DNA of 64,000 bases, taken from NCBI RefSeq assembly GCF_009176645.1, contig NZ_AP019007.1:1178001-1242000 (forward strand). The letters are read 5' to 3'. How positions within the stretch are numbered: position 1 is the first letter of the stretch; each line of letters begins with the position of its first letter. Below, piece by piece: positions 48,029-60,249 of this stretch. The stretch is from Enterobacter oligotrophicus. Lineage in GTDB: Bacteria > Pseudomonadota > Gammaproteobacteria > Enterobacterales > Enterobacteriaceae. The translations under genes were made by a program, and so were the position numbers. The notes under the pieces are model-generated. The model was not told the origin of the DNA, did no database searches, and was given only the letters and a program-made list of their open reading frames with translations.

Positions 48029-49366
48029 TTACTCTTTAAAATCGTTTGCTTCCAGCTCATGGCGTGACAGCAGTTTGTAAAACTCGGTACGGTTGCGTCC
48101 GGCCATACGCGCCGCGTGCGTCACGTTGCCTTTGGTGATCTGCAATAGCTTGCGCAGATAGTTGAGTTCGAACTGGTTTCGCGCTTCGGCAAAGGTGGGT
48201 AAAGCCGTGTTTTCCCCTTCCAGCGCCTGCTCCACCAGCGCATCGCTGATAACTGGCGATGAGGTCAGGGCCACGCACTGCTCAATGACGTTCACCAGCT
48301 GGCGCACGTTGCCCGGCCAGCTTGCCGTCATCAGCCGTTTCATCGCATCAGTGGAAAACGCACGCACAAACGGTTTGTGACGATCCGCGGACTGGCGCAG
48401 CAGATGATTCGCCAGCAGCGGGATATCTTCCGCGCGCTCGGCCAGCGCCGGGATTTTCAGGTTTACGACGTTCAAACGGTAGTAGAGATCTTCGCGGAAC
48501 TCGTTGCGTGCCATCACCTTCGGTAAATCACGATGGGTAGCGGAAATAATACGCACGTTAATATCGATATCTCGGTTGCTGCCAAGCGGGCGCACTTTTC
48601 GCTCCTGCAGAACGCGTAGCAGTTTGACCTGCAACGGCGCAGGCATGTCGCCAATCTCGTCCAGGAACAGCGTGCCGCCTTCCGCGGCCTGGAACAGCCC
48701 CTCCCGGCTGCTTACCGCGCCGGTAAAGGCACCGCGGGCATGACCAAACAGTTCTGACTCCAGCAGTTGCTCCGGCAGTGCGCCGCAGTTAATGGCGATA
48801 AACGCATTTTTGCTGCGCGGGCTGGCGTTGTGGATCGCCTGCGCGAGAATTTCTTTCCCGGTCCCGCTCTGGCCATTAATCAACACGCTGACGTCAGATT
48901 GCGCCACCATCCGCGCCTGCTCAAGCAGACGTAGCATTATCGGGCTGCGGGTAACAATAGATTCACGCCACGCGTCATCACCGGAAGGCGCAGCATGTTC
49001 AAGTGCGCTATCAATCGCCTTATAGAGTGCGTCTTTATCGACCGGCTTGGTCAGGAAGCTGAAAACCCCCTGCTGGGTTGCGGCGACTGCATCCGGGATC
49101 GACCCGTGAGCCGTCAGGATAATCACCGGCATGCCAGGCTGCTGTTTCTGGATCTCCGTGAACAGCTGCATCCCGTCCATTTCGTCCATCCGCAAGTCGC
49201 TGATCACGAGGTCGATCTTCTCGCGGGCAAGCACTTTCAGCCCTTCCTGCCCGCTTTCGGCGGTCACCACACTGTAGCCTTCGCTGACCAGGCGCATCCC
49301 TAACAGTTTGAGCAATCCGGGATCGTCATCCACCAGTAAGAGGTGAGCAGGTTTGCGGCTTGTCAT
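48029..49366 (-). CDS. glrR: Response regulator GlrR (QseF), sigma-54 activator
   Basis: NtrC-family activator, phosphorylated by QseE/GlrK, that drives glmY transcription from a sigma-54 promoter. The 445 residues contain a receiver domain (phosphoacceptor Asp about 57 in VISDLRMDE), an AAA+ domain with Walker A GQSGTGKE and the sigma-54 contact loop GAFTGA, and a C-terminal Fis-type HTH (THAARMAGRNRTEFYKLL). Its start overlaps the qseG stop by 4 bases. Target sites are visible upstream of glmY. Confidence 0.97.
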   Translation of the reverse strand: MTSRKPAHLLLVDDDPGLLKLLGMRLVSEGYSVVTAESGQEGLKVLAREKIDLVISDLRMDEMDGMQLFTEIQKQQPGMPVIILTAHGSIPDAVAATQQGVFSFLTKPVDKDALYKAIDSALEHAAPSGDDAWRESIVTRSPIMLRLLEQARMVAQSDVSVLINGQSGTGKEILAQAIHNASPRSKNAFIAINCGALPEQLLESELFGHARGAFTGAVSSREGLFQAAEGGTLFLDEIGDMPAPLQVKLLRVLQERKVRPLGSNRDIDINVRIISATHRDLPKVMARNEFREDLYYRLNVVNLKIPALAERAEDIPLLANHLLRQSADRHKPFVRAFSTDAMKRLMTASWPGNVRQLVNVIEQCVALTSSPVISDALVEQALEGENTALPTFAEARNQFELNYLRKLLQITKGNVTHAARMAGRNRTEFYKLLSRHELEANDFKE

Positions 49367-50094
49367 GGCTTCACATCCTCTTGTTTCTGCGTCTCGCTGT
49401 CCGGCGTCGTGGCAGGATTACCTTTCGATCCGTCAGGAAGATAATTGCCTGCCGGTTTACGTGTCGAGAGCTGTCTTTCAATATCGGTCAGGTTTTCAAG
49501 TTTGCGCGTTGTGGTATCAAGCTGGGTGCGCAGATACTCCTGCTGCTGACGAAGCGTGTCCAGTTCGCTGTCGGCTGACTGCTGCAGCTTGCTGTAACGG
49601 GAGCGTTCTTCGGAGAGCTGCAACTGTAACGCCTGGCCGTCCCGCCAGAGTTGATACACCGGGCGCACCTGCGCAGGAATGTTTGTACTGAACGTGTCCA
49701 GACGCGTGGTATTTGTACGACGTTCAACCGGGGTGATTTTGGCATCGGCCAGCAAAATGGCGCGTTTAAAGGTATCCTGCCAGGTATCCTCTCCCCACAT
49801 CGTTGCCTGCGCCCTGGCCTCAACGGGAGCCAGACGTTGCGCGCAATCGATACCACGCAGCCAGAACAGCGGGTTGGTTTCTACCTCATGTCCTGATAAA
49901 TGCCAGATACCCTCACAGGGGGTGGTAAGAAAATCCGCCAGCTGATTTTCAGGCCATTTTTCTTCTTGTTTTTCGCTGATTGCACTCCTGGGCGCATGGG
50001 TAACACACCCTGCCAGAAGTAAGCATGACAGGCTCAGGCGTACGTTATTGCTGGAAAACACCGCGCGCACTGCGCGGAAAAAGACGTGTGACAT
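49363..50094 (-). CDS. qseG: Outer membrane lipoprotein QseG
   Basis: Lipoprotein that interacts with the QseE sensor in the periplasm and is encoded between sensor and regulator. The 243 residues begin with a lipoprotein signal (lipobox LLAGC) and carry a long coiled-coil-like region (about 150-215: QLQLSEERSRYSKLQQSADSEL). I chose the ATG at 50094 (MSHVFFRAV), which aligns with the E. coli start; an earlier ATG at 50115 overlaps the qseE stop and is the alternative. The C-terminal tail is polar and variable. Confidence 0.9.
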   Translation of the reverse strand: MSHVFFRAVRAVFSSNNVRLSLSCLLLAGCVTHAPRSAISEKQEEKWPENQLADFLTTPCEGIWHLSGHEVETNPLFWLRGIDCAQRLAPVEARAQATMWGEDTWQDTFKRAILLADAKITPVERRTNTTRLDTFSTNIPAQVRPVYQLWRDGQALQLQLSEERSRYSKLQQSADSELDTLRQQQEYLRTQLDTTTRKLENLTDIERQLSTRKPAGNYLPDGSKGNPATTPDSETQKQEDVKP

Positions 50095-50111
50095 ACTCAC
50101 CAGACATAGAT

Positions 50112-51545
50112 TCATTTTATTGATTTTTCCGGCTCAAGAGGCAGTTCGATACGAAAGCACACATCCGAACGATCGTCACGGGTGATGTTAAGCTCACCCT
50201 GCATGCGTCGTATGCAGTCGCGGGCAATGCTCAGCCCCAGACCACTTCCTTTTACCGCACCTTTTCGCTGATGACTGCCCTGGAAAAAAGGCTCAAAAAT
50301 CATCGCTTTTTCATCATCCGGAATCGGGGTGCCCGTATTTGCAACGTCAATAAACACCCGAGAACCATTCGTATAACTTCGGATATAAATGTTACCGGAT
50401 TCAGTACCATAGTGCACCGCATTGGAATAAAGATTATCCAGAACGCTCATCAACAGCATCGGTTCCGCAAGACAAGCGGGCTCATTAAGTTCCACGTCGG
50501 TATGCATCATTTTAGCTCTTGCTGGCAGGCTATGGGCTGAGATCACCATATCCACCAGCGGCTCAATCTCCACCTTTTCCAGCACTACCGCACCATCCGC
50601 CAGCTTGCGGTTGTAATCAAGCAGTTGCTCGATCAGCTTTTGCAAATTGCGGCTGCTGGCATCCAGAATGTCAACAATCTCTTTTTGTTCAGACGTCAGC
50701 GGCCCCGCCACTTCATCTGCCAGCAGTTCCGTGCCTTCGCGCATACTGGCGAGCGGCGTTTTGAGTTCGTGGGAGATATGACGCAGGAACTGATGACGCT
50801 GTGACTCCAGCCATGCCAGACGCTCGGAAAGCCAGATAATGCGCTGGCCGACAGAACGCAGCTCGCGCGGGCCTTTGAACACCACCGTGTCACCGAGGGA
50901 CTTCCCCTCGCCCAGACGATTAATCATCCGCTGAATGCCCTTCACCGGGCCGATGATCATGCGGGTGAACAGCAGCACCAGCGCCAGACTGACCAGAAAC
51001 AGCACCAGCGCCTGCCAGCCAAAGAACTGGCCGCGCTCGGCAATTTCCTGCTGTAGCTGTTGCCCACGGGAGAAAATCACCGTGCGTGTCGACTGAACCA
51101 TTTCCGTATTGGCATTTGCAAAGGCTTCAAGACGGGCGGCAGCCGCCGCATCCGGGCCGCTATTTTTACACTGAAGCTGAGCCAGATCGTTCAGATCCTG
51201 ACGCAGCGCCTGATACAGTTTATCGTCCGGCAAAACGCCGGCATGGGCATCAAGCATTTCGCTGTAGCGCTTACGCTGGTTCTGGTACACCTTCTCCAGC
51301 GTGCGGTCATCCAGTACGCAATACTGGCGATAGCTACGCTCCATCTCCAGCGCAGCGTTGGTCATCGCTTCACTACGTCTGGCGTCAATGAGCGTGGTGC
51401 GGTTAGTCAGTGCCGCCTGAGCACTGAGCGCATTCAGGCTTTGCCATGCCTGCCATGCCAGTACCAGCAAAGGCAGCAGGATGAGCAGGAATGCCATCAT
51501 AACAAGCTGTCGCAGGGAGCGAGGAAAAACAGGCCAGCGTTTCAA
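50112..51545 (-). CDS. qseE: Sensor histidine kinase QseE (GlrK)
   Basis: Inner-membrane kinase that phosphorylates GlrR. The 477-residue protein has an N-terminal transmembrane helix (LVMMAFLLILLPLLVLAW), a periplasmic sensor domain (about 40-170), a second helix (about 175-195), HAMP, the H-box HISHELKTPLASM and ATPase boxes (NLYSNAVHYG, GSGLGLSIARDCI). The TTG at 51545 gives the E. coli N-terminus (KRWPVFPRSL); a GTG directly before it is possible. glmY lies just upstream on the same strand. Confidence 0.96.
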   Translation of the reverse strand: MKRWPVFPRSLRQLVMMAFLLILLPLLVLAWQAWQSLNALSAQAALTNRTTLIDARRSEAMTNAALEMERSYRQYCVLDDRTLEKVYQNQRKRYSEMLDAHAGVLPDDKLYQALRQDLNDLAQLQCKNSGPDAAAAARLEAFANANTEMVQSTRTVIFSRGQQLQQEIAERGQFFGWQALVLFLVSLALVLLFTRMIIGPVKGIQRMINRLGEGKSLGDTVVFKGPRELRSVGQRIIWLSERLAWLESQRHQFLRHISHELKTPLASMREGTELLADEVAGPLTSEQKEIVDILDASSRNLQKLIEQLLDYNRKLADGAVVLEKVEIEPLVDMVISAHSLPARAKMMHTDVELNEPACLAEPMLLMSVLDNLYSNAVHYGTESGNIYIRSYTNGSRVFIDVANTGTPIPDDEKAMIFEPFFQGSHQRKGAVKGSGLGLSIARDCIRRMQGELNITRDDRSDVCFRIELPLEPEKSIK

Positions 51546-51602
51546 CACATTACTCTCTTAATGTAGGTGAGATGAGAGCGTAACTGAGTCTGCCCTTCAG
51601 AT

Positions 51603-51788
51603 ACAACAAAGCCGGGTAAAAACCCGGCTTTGTTGTGGAATGAGGCGGTGCCTAACTCGACGTTTCGCCCTGGCCTGATAAAGCATCGCTATGATCAGTA
51701 GTTGGACGGCAGGCACCTTTTTGTGCGTCATTCGAAGTTTATGTAGCACGTCCCGAAGGGGCTGACATAAGAAGGTGAATGAGCCACT
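51603..51788 (-). ncRNA. glmY: Small RNA GlmY
   Basis: GlmY protects the related RNA GlmZ from RapZ/RNase E processing and so raises glmS expression when glucosamine-6-phosphate is low. The sequence is nearly identical to E. coli GlmY over about 184 bases, beginning AGTGGCTCATTCACC at 51788, with the conserved TATGTCAGCCCCTTCGGGAC hairpin near the 5' end. It ends in a 14-base stem terminator (GCCGGGT...ACCCGGC core, 51603-51636). Position between purL and qseE is as in E. coli. One extra A is present in the central GCACAAAAAGG stretch. Confidence 0.95.
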
Positions 51789-51799
51789 GGTTAATATTA

Positions 51800-51815
51800 T
51801 GCAACAGGCGTGCCA
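51800..51815 (-). promoter_or_regulatory. Sigma-54 promoter of glmY
   Basis: TGGCAC-GCCTG-TTGCA on the minus strand is a near-perfect -24/-12 element; its GC pair lies 13-14 bases before the GlmY 5' end. CATAAT just after it may act as the overlapping sigma-70 -10. Confidence 0.85.
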
Positions 51816-51904
51816 AAATGAAAAAAACAACATTAACACATTGAAATATAATACTTTTACTGGTTTAACCTATTCATTGTGCGCTGAATGATTTTCAGGC
51901 TAAG

Positions 51905-51922
51905 TGTCGCTGTTAAGCAACA
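51905..51922 (-). promoter_or_regulatory. Degenerate GlrR site, proximal
   Basis: TGTC-N10-AACA differs by one base from the GlrR consensus TGTC-N10-GACA. It is about 125 bases upstream of the glmY start. Confidence 0.5.
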
Positions 51923-51967
51923 CCTTAACGGGAACCTGTCCTGCCATATATAAATCAATAAGTTAAA

Positions 51968-51985
51968 TGTCTCCTTTTAGAGACA
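51968..51985 (-). promoter_or_regulatory. GlrR site, middle
   Basis: A perfect TGTC-N10-GACA element (spacer TCCTTTTAGA), about 190 bases upstream of glmY. Its centre is 33 bases, about three helical turns, from the next site. Confidence 0.75.
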
Positions 51986-52000
51986 CTCAAACCAGAGGAT

Positions 52001-52018
52001 TGTCGCGATTTTGCGACA
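52001..52018 (-). promoter_or_regulatory. GlrR site, distal
   Basis: A perfect TGTC-N10-GACA element (spacer GCGATTTTGC) directly before the purL terminator. Confidence 0.75.
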
Positions 52019-52023
52019 GGCAC

Positions 52024-52056
52024 AAAAAAGCCCGGTGGCGCTCACGCTTACCGGGC
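52024..52056 (-). terminator. Terminator of purL
   Basis: On the minus strand GCCCGGT/ACCGGGC with an inner GAGCGCC stem is followed by TTTTTTG, 25 bases after the purL stop. It insulates glmY from purL. Confidence 0.85.
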
Positions 52057-52080
52057 CTGCAAGGGTTATAGTGCTAAAAC

Positions 52081-55000
52081 TTAACCCAGTTGTTTACGCG
52101 CGTTGCGGAAAATGCGCATCCACGGGCTGTCCTCGCCCCAGTTTTCCGGGTGCCAGGAGTTGCTTACGGTACGGAACACACGTTCCGGGTGCGGCATCAT
52201 GATGGTTGCACGACCGCTTTCGCTGGTCACCGCAGTGATACCGTTCACCGAACCGTTCGGGTTAGCCGGATAGGTTTCCGTGACCTTGCCGAAGTTATCA
52301 ACAAAGCGCAGCGCCACCAGACCTTTGCTTTCAAGCTGCGCCAGATGCGCTGCATCACGTACTTCAACCTGCCCTTCACCGTGGGAAACGGCGATTGGCA
52401 TTTGAGAACCCACCATGCCCTGCAGCAGCAGAGACGGGCTTTGCGTCACTTCCACCAGGCTGAAACGTGCTTCAAAGCGGTCAGACTGGTTACGCACAAA
52501 GCGCGGCCAGGCTTCACTGCCAGGGATCAGCTCACGCAGGTTAGACATCATCTGGCAGCCGTTACACACGCCCAGCGCCAGGGTTTGTGGGCGATGGAAG
52601 AAGGTTTCGAACTCGTCGCGCACGCGGCTGTTAAAGAGGATGGACTTCGCCCAGCCTTCACCTGCGCCCAGCACGTCGCCGTAAGAGAAACCACCGCAGG
52701 CCACCAGCGCCTGGAAATCGCCCAGACCGGTACGCCCTGCCAGCAGGTCGCTCATGTGAACGTCAATGGCATCAAAGCCCGCACGGTGGAAGGCGGCCGC
52801 CATCTCAACGTGAGAGTTAACGCCCTGCTCACGCAGTACGGCCACTTTCGGACGCGCACCGGTCGCAATGTACGGTGCGGCGATATCTTCGTTGATGTCG
52901 AAGGAGAGCTTCACGTTCAGGCCAGGATCGTTATCGTTGGCCTTCGCATCGTGCTCCTGATCGGCACATTCCGGGTTATCACGCAGGCGCTGCATCTGCC
53001 AGGTGGTTTCTGCCCACCACATACGCAGCGTGGTGCGGCTTTCGCTGAACACCGCGTGGCCGTCTGCTTCAATCACGAAGCGATCGCCCTGAACGGCTTT
53101 ACCCAGATAGTGAACGCAGTCAGCCAGACCATGCTTCGCAAGGATCGCTTCAACCGCATCGCGATCTGCCGCACGCACCTGAATCACTGCGCCCAGTTCT
53201 TCGTTAAACAGCGCCGCCAGACGATCGTCGCCCAGGCTGGCAATGTTCGCTTCCACACCACAGTGGCCAGTGAAGGCCATCTCTGCCAGCGTGACCAGCA
53301 GACCGCCGTCAGAACGGTCATGGTAGGCCAGCAGCTTACGCTGCGCCACCAGAGCCTGAATCGCATCGTAGAAGCCTTTCAGCTGCGCCACGTCGCGCAC
53401 GTCTGCTGGCTTGTCGCCCAGTTGACGGTAAACCTGCGCCAGTGCGGTGGCACCAAGCGCATTGTTGCCTTTACCCAGGTCAATCAGCAGCAGGGCGTTA
53501 TCTTCGGTCGCGAGCTGTGGCGTGATGGTGTGACGCACGTCTTCCACACGCGCAAACGCGGTGATCACCAGCGACAGCGGAGAGGTCATTTCGCGCTGCT
53601 CGTTACCTTCCTGCCAGCGGGTTTTCATCGACATGGAGTCTTTGCCTACCGGAATGGTCAGGCCAAGCGCAGGACACAATTCTTCACCCACCGCTTTGAC
53701 GGCTTCGTACAGGCCCGCATCTTCACCAGGATGCCCGGCTGCGGCCATCCAGTTGGCGGAAAGTTTGATACGTTTGATATCGCCAATCTGCGTCGCGGCA
53801 ATGTTGGTCAGCGCTTCACCCACCGCCAGACGGGCAGAGGCCGCGAAGTCCAGCAGCGCTACCGGGGTACGTTCGCCCAGCGCCATCGCTTCGCCATAGT
53901 AGCTGTCGAGGCTCGCAGTGGTCACGGCGCAGTTAGCCACCGGGATCTGCCACGGGCCAACCATCTGATCGCGCGATACCATGCCAGTCACGGTCCGGTC
54001 GCCGATGGTCACGAGGAAAGTTTTCTCTGCCACCGCAGGCAGGTGCAGTACGCGATTAACGGCTTCCGCAACGGTGATGTCCTGACGATCCAGCGCTTTA
54101 CCCGCCGCTTTACGGGTTTGCACGTCGCGGGTCATCTTCGGCGTTTTGCCCAGCAGGACGTCCAGCGGCAGATCGATCGGCTGGTTGTCGAAGTGGGTGT
54201 CGCTTAAGGAGAGGTGTTGTTCTTCGGTGGCTTCACCGATGACGGCATACGGCGCGCGCTCGCGGCGGCACAGCTCGTCAAACAGCGGAAGCTGATCCGC
54301 AGCAACCGCCAGCACGTAGCGCTCCTGAGATTCGTTACACCAGATTTCCAGCGGGCTCATGCCTGGCTCATCGCTCAGGATGTCGCGCAGATTGAAACGA
54401 CCGCCACGGCCACCGTCGCTCACCAGCTCCGGCATGGCGTTGGACAGGCCACCCGCGCCCACGTCGTGGATGAAAAGGATCGGGTTGGCATCGCCCAGTT
54501 GCCAGCAGCGGTCAATCACTTCCTGGCAACGACGTTCCATCTCGGGGTTGTCGCGCTGTACGGACGCGAAGTCGAGATCGGCGTCTGACTGGCCGGACGC
54601 CATAGAGGAAGCGGCACCGCCGCCCAGACCGATATTCATCGCCGGGCCACCCAGTACGATCAGCTTCGCGCCGACGACGATCTCGCCTTTCTGCACGTGA
54701 TCGGCACGGATGTTGCCGATCCCACCCGCGAGCATGATCGGTTTGTGGTAACCGCGCAGCTCTTCGCCGTTGTGGCTGTCCACTTTCTCTTCGTAGGTAC
54801 GGAAGTAACCGTTCAGCGCAGGGCGACCAAATTCGTTGTTGAACGCTGCGCCGCCCAGCGGGCCTTCGGTCATGATATCCAGCGCGGTCACAATGCGTTC
54901 TGGCTTACCGAAATCCTCTTCCCACGGCTGTTCAAAACCAGGAATACGCAGGTTGGATACCGAGAACCCCACCAGACCCGCTTTCGGTTTCGCGCCACGC

Positions 55001-55968
55001 CCGGTTGCCCCTTCGTCACGGATTTCACCGCCGGAACCGGTCGCCGCCCCTGGCCACGGGGAGATCGCCGTCGGGTGGTTGTGGGTTTCAACCTTCATCA
55101 GGATATGCGCAGGCTCCTGGTGGAAGTCATAGCGCCCTGCTTCGCGATCGGCGAAGAAGCGGCCCACCTCAGAACCTTCCATCACCGCGGCATTGTCTTT
55201 ATAGGCAGACAGCACGTGGTCAGGGGTTTGTTCCATGGTGTTTTTGATCATTTTGAACAGCGACTTCGGCTGCTGTTCACCGTCGATGATCCAGTCGGCG
55301 TTGAAAATCTTATGACGGCAGTGCTCGGAGTTGGCCTGCGCGAACATATAAAGCTCAATGTCGTTCGGGTTACGGTTGAGCTTAACGAACGCGTCCTGAA
55401 GGTAGTCGATTTCATCTTCTGCGAGTGCCAGGCCGAGACGCAGGTTGGCGTCAATCAGCGCCTGACGGCCCTGCCCCAGCAGGTCCACGCTCTGTACCGG
55501 CGCAGGCTGGTGGTGAGAGAAGAGTTTCTGCGCATCGTCCAGAGAGGCAAACACGCTCTCCATCATGCGATCGTGCAGTTCAGCCGCAACGGCCTGCCAC
55601 TGTTCTTCGGTCAGCGTGGAGGCTTCCACGTAGTACGCCACGCCGCGCTCCAGACGGTTAATCTGGTTCAGGCCGCAATTATGGGCAATGTCGGTGGCTT
55701 TGGAAGACCAGGGGGAGATGGTGCCAGGGCGAGGCGTGGCAAGAATCAGTTTACCGGTCGGCGTATGGCTGCTCAGGCTTGGGCCGTATTTGAGCAGGCG
55801 CTCCAGCTGTACGCGTTCCTCTGCATTCAGGGGAGCATTCAGGTCAGCAAAATGGACATACTCAGCGTAAATATTGCTTACCGGAAGGTCGGCAGCCTGA
55901 AAACGTGCCAGCAGTTTGTTAATACGGAAGGCAGACAGTGCAGGCGAACCACGCAGAATTTCCATCAT
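52081..55968 (-). CDS. purL: Phosphoribosylformylglycinamidine synthase
   Basis: Large single-chain FGAM synthase, fourth step of purine synthesis, converting FGAR, glutamine and ATP to FGAM. The 1295 residues equal E. coli PurL: N-terminal domain, FGAM synthase domains with [22 protein letters not shown] and GGGAASSM, and a C-terminal glutaminase with the nucleophile in GVCNGCQMM and His/Glu in MMPHPERVF. Two adjacent ATG codons start it. Preceded by a PurR box. Confidence 0.98.
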   Translation of the reverse strand: MMEILRGSPALSAFRINKLLARFQAADLPVSNIYAEYVHFADLNAPLNAEERVQLERLLKYGPSLSSHTPTGKLILATPRPGTISPWSSKATDIAHNCGLNQINRLERGVAYYVEASTLTEEQWQAVAAELHDRMMESVFASLDDAQKLFSHHQPAPVQSVDLLGQGRQALIDANLRLGLALAEDEIDYLQDAFVKLNRNPNDIELYMFAQANSEHCRHKIFNADWIIDGEQQPKSLFKMIKNTMEQTPDHVLSAYKDNAAVMEGSEVGRFFADREAGRYDFHQEPAHILMKVETHNHPTAISPWPGAATGSGGEIRDEGATGRGAKPKAGLVGFSVSNLRIPGFEQPWEEDFGKPERIVTALDIMTEGPLGGAAFNNEFGRPALNGYFRTYEEKVDSHNGEELRGYHKPIMLAGGIGNIRADHVQKGEIVVGAKLIVLGGPAMNIGLGGGAASSMASGQSDADLDFASVQRDNPEMERRCQEVIDRCWQLGDANPILFIHDVGAGGLSNAMPELVSDGGRGGRFNLRDILSDEPGMSPLEIWCNESQERYVLAVAADQLPLFDELCRRERAPYAVIGEATEEQHLSLSDTHFDNQPIDLPLDVLLGKTPKMTRDVQTRKAAGKALDRQDITVAEAVNRVLHLPAVAEKTFLVTIGDRTVTGMVSRDQMVGPWQIPVANCAVTTASLDSYYGEAMALGERTPVALLDFAASARLAVGEALTNIAATQIGDIKRIKLSANWMAAAGHPGEDAGLYEAVKAVGEELCPALGLTIPVGKDSMSMKTRWQEGNEQREMTSPLSLVITAFARVEDVRHTITPQLATEDNALLLIDLGKGNNALGATALAQVYRQLGDKPADVRDVAQLKGFYDAIQALVAQRKLLAYHDRSDGGLLVTLAEMAFTGHCGVEANIASLGDDRLAALFNEELGAVIQVRAADRDAVEAILAKHGLADCVHYLGKAVQGDRFVIEADGHAVFSESRTTLRMWWAETTWQMQRLRDNPECADQEHDAKANDNDPGLNVKLSFDINEDIAAPYIATGARPKVAVLREQGVNSHVEMAAAFHRAGFDAIDVHMSDLLAGRTGLGDFQALVACGGFSYGDVLGAGEGWAKSILFNSRVRDEFETFFHRPQTLALGVCNGCQMMSNLRELIPGSEAWPRFVRNQSDRFEARFSLVEVTQSPSLLLQGMVGSQMPIAVSHGEGQVEVRDAAHLAQLESKGLVALRFVDNFGKVTETYPANPNGSVNGITAVTSESGRATIMMPHPERVFRTVSNSWHPENWGEDSPWMRIFRNARKQLG

Positions 55969-56054
55969 AAGTCTCTCGTCTTCGAAGCGCCGGGGCGCTT
56001 ACAGTGTGCGCAAGGGGGGAAAACGGGCGTCATTATAGAGAATCCTGAGCGCCG

Positions 56055-56070
56055 ACGAAACCGTTTGCGT
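56055..56070 (-). promoter_or_regulatory. PurR box upstream of purL
   Basis: ACGAAACCGTTTGCGT matches the PurR consensus ACGCAAACGTTTGCGT in 14 of 16 positions, about 90 bases upstream of purL. The rest of the purL-mltF gap (55969-56235) presumably holds both divergent promoters. Confidence 0.75.
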
Positions 56071-56235
56071 CGAAATAAAATCGACGTTTACCTTTAACAA
56101 TAGATGTGACCTGTCTCTCTAATTGGTTGCCAACTGGCGCAAGTTTGCGCAAAATGCCGCTCATTCAATGGCAAACCTTATTCTTATCATGGCTACAGCA
56201 CACTGAGGCAACCGGCGTCGCAGAGAATTAACTAA

Positions 56236-58225
<1,990 letters not shown>

Positions 58226-58237
58226 CTACAGATAAGA

Positions 58238-58873
58238 CTATTCGAGTTGCTGAAGTTCACCCAGCGGCGTGACGCGCCAGCGGTGCTGGCAAAAATAGAG
58301 CAGCGGGTTGTCCTGCTTGCTGTCGCTGTAGCCGCTATAAAGACGCAGCGGTGTGCCGATCCGTTTCTCCAGTTGCACCACTTTTTCGTGGCCCAGACAG
58401 CGCATGGTCAGTACCCAGCCGCCGTAGGCTCGCGCAGTCTGTGTGGCAATGAGATTGACGCGTGGCAACCACGGCGTATCAAAATAGACCTGCTCCACCA
58501 GCGGCTGCGGCGAGCCGGTAATCAACCAGATATCAGCATCATTCGCATCGAGATAACTGGTGAGGCGTTCCTGCACCACGGGAAACGCGGCGACATGACC
58601 GCGAAACCAGTGAGCAAAATCCTGTTCGAGCTGTTTAAGCCGTGTTTCGCTGTGACCAAAGGTACATCCCCACAGCAGCAAGCTCATGGGCCATCGCGCT
58701 GCACGGCCTTTCACCAGCAGCGCAATGCCAATCACGGGTAAGAGCGGTAATACGAGCAACGCATTCAGAGGCTGACGCCGCAACAGGTAGCGCATAAACG
58801 TACCAAACATATCCTGCTGATGCAGCGTTCCATCCAGGTCAAAAAAGACAACGCGACGCTCGTGATTTGCCAA
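58238..58873 (-). CDS. pgpC: Phosphatidylglycerophosphatase C
   Basis: HAD-superfamily phosphatase that dephosphorylates phosphatidylglycerophosphate in phospholipid synthesis. The 211 residues equal E. coli PgpC (YfhB), with the HAD motif FFDLDGTLHQQD near the N-terminus, a hydrophobic segment (LNALLVLPLLPVIGIALLV) and motif II/III residues (WLITGSP, SDSKQDNPLL). The start is a TTG at 58873 with AGGAG 7 bases upstream, directly after the PTS stop. Confidence 0.94.
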   Translation of the reverse strand: MANHERRVVFFDLDGTLHQQDMFGTFMRYLLRRQPLNALLVLPLLPVIGIALLVKGRAARWPMSLLLWGCTFGHSETRLKQLEQDFAHWFRGHVAAFPVVQERLTSYLDANDADIWLITGSPQPLVEQVYFDTPWLPRVNLIATQTARAYGGWVLTMRCLGHEKVVQLEKRIGTPLRLYSGYSDSKQDNPLLYFCQHRWRVTPLGELQQLE

Positions 58874-58876
58874 ACC

Positions 58877-60238
58877 TTACTCCTCTGGGTCGTTGAATCC
58901 TGCCAGCCAGGTAAACAGGAACCCGGCGATCACCGCTACCAGATAGCCTAACAGATAGAGCATGACTTTTCCGGTTACGATGGTTAATGCCAGCGGCAAA
59001 CCCGAAATGCCAAAGGTGATGACCGTTGCTACTTTCCAGTAGCTGATGAGCGCGCCGCCTACTGCACCGCCCAGACACGCAGCCAGGAATGGTTTACCGA
59101 GCGGCAGCGTGACGCCGAAAATCAACGGTTCGCCAATGCCGAGCAATCCGACCGGCAACGCCCCTTTAATCACCTTTTTCAGACGTGCGTTGCGGGTTTT
59201 CATCAATACCGCAATGGCCGCACCGACCTGCCCCACACCCGCCATCGACAGGATCGGCAGCAGGGCATTGTAACCATGCGCCTGTACCAGCTCGACGTGG
59301 ATGGGCACCATCCCCTGGTGCAGCCCGGTCAATACCAGCGGCAGGAACGTCCCCGACAGCACCGCCCCGACCAGTAATCCACCGCGATCGATTGCCAGAG
59401 AGGCTCCGTGGGCAATCGATTCCGAGATCCAACCGCCCAGCGGTTGCAGGGCAACGATGGCCACGCTGCCAGTAATAAGCGTCGTGAGCAGCGGATTAAG
59501 GATAAGCTCAATCGAGCCAGGCAGCATGGCACGCAGCTTTTTCTCAACCCAGCACATCAGGATGACCACCAGCAGCACCGCGATGACGCCACCACGACCA
59601 GGCTGTAGCGCCTCGCCGAAGAGCGTAATTTGCGCCAGCTGCGGACTGGAAAGAATGCCCGCCATCACGCCGCCCATCGCCAGTGAACCACCAAACACTT
59701 TCGCCGTGTTTACCCCCACCAGAATGTTCATGATGGCAAAAACAGCGCTGCCGAAGATCCCGAGAATACCCAGCAGGTTCGGATAATGCGTGGCAAAATC
59801 CCCCACGATATCCGGCCGCCTGAGGATATTGATAATCCCGGTAATCAAACCAGAGGCAATAAACGCCGGGATCAGGGGAATAAAGACATTCGCCAGCTGT
59901 CGCAGCGCATCGCTCATCGGGGCTTTGTATTTGGCTTTAGCCTCGGCTTTGGTGCGTTGGGCATCATTAAGCGACACGGTGGCTTCACCGCCCATTAGCG
60001 CACGCATGGCATCGACGACCTTCGCCGCCTTGCCTGGTCCGACAATCAACTGGTGCTGTTGCCCCTGTTTGACATACCCGCTCACACCGGAGAGTTGCTT
60101 AAGACGCGACAGGTCAAGCCGGTCGTCGTCATGCACCTCAACGCGCACACGCGTCATGCAGTTTTCCAGACGCTGAATATTCTCTTCTCCACCGATCCCC
60201 TGCAGGATATCGCTGGCGAGCGCTGCTGTTTTTTCCAT
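58877..60238 (-). CDS. PTS EIIBC component, probable N-acetylmuramic acid permease
   Basis: Sugar PTS permease of 453 residues with an N-terminal EIIB domain (phosphorylated Cys27 in LENCMTRVRV) and a C-terminal EIIC domain with about ten helices, including GLHQGMVPIHVELV and LLGIGEPLIFGVTLP. It is encoded 11 bases after murQ on the same strand, which suggests MurNAc uptake, the function of MurP in E. coli; however its sequence differs clearly from E. coli MurP, so the symbol is not given. It lacks an EIIA domain and would need EIIA-Glc. It is followed by pgpC. Confidence 0.86.
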   Translation of the reverse strand: MEKTAALASDILQGIGGEENIQRLENCMTRVRVEVHDDDRLDLSRLKQLSGVSGYVKQGQQHQLIVGPGKAAKVVDAMRALMGGEATVSLNDAQRTKAEAKAKYKAPMSDALRQLANVFIPLIPAFIASGLITGIINILRRPDIVGDFATHYPNLLGILGIFGSAVFAIMNILVGVNTAKVFGGSLAMGGVMAGILSSPQLAQITLFGEALQPGRGGVIAVLLVVILMCWVEKKLRAMLPGSIELILNPLLTTLITGSVAIVALQPLGGWISESIAHGASLAIDRGGLLVGAVLSGTFLPLVLTGLHQGMVPIHVELVQAHGYNALLPILSMAGVGQVGAAIAVLMKTRNARLKKVIKGALPVGLLGIGEPLIFGVTLPLGKPFLAACLGGAVGGALISYWKVATVITFGISGLPLALTIVTGKVMLYLLGYLVAVIAGFLFTWLAGFNDPEE

Positions 60239-60249
60239 ACTCGCCTCTT

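Noticed and set aside
52090..54207. Very long open frame of about 705 codons on the plus strand
   Set aside because: It is antisense to purL, whose protein matches its family along the full length. Open frames on the complement of GC-rich codons are common, and this one has no recognisable domain or ribosome binding site.
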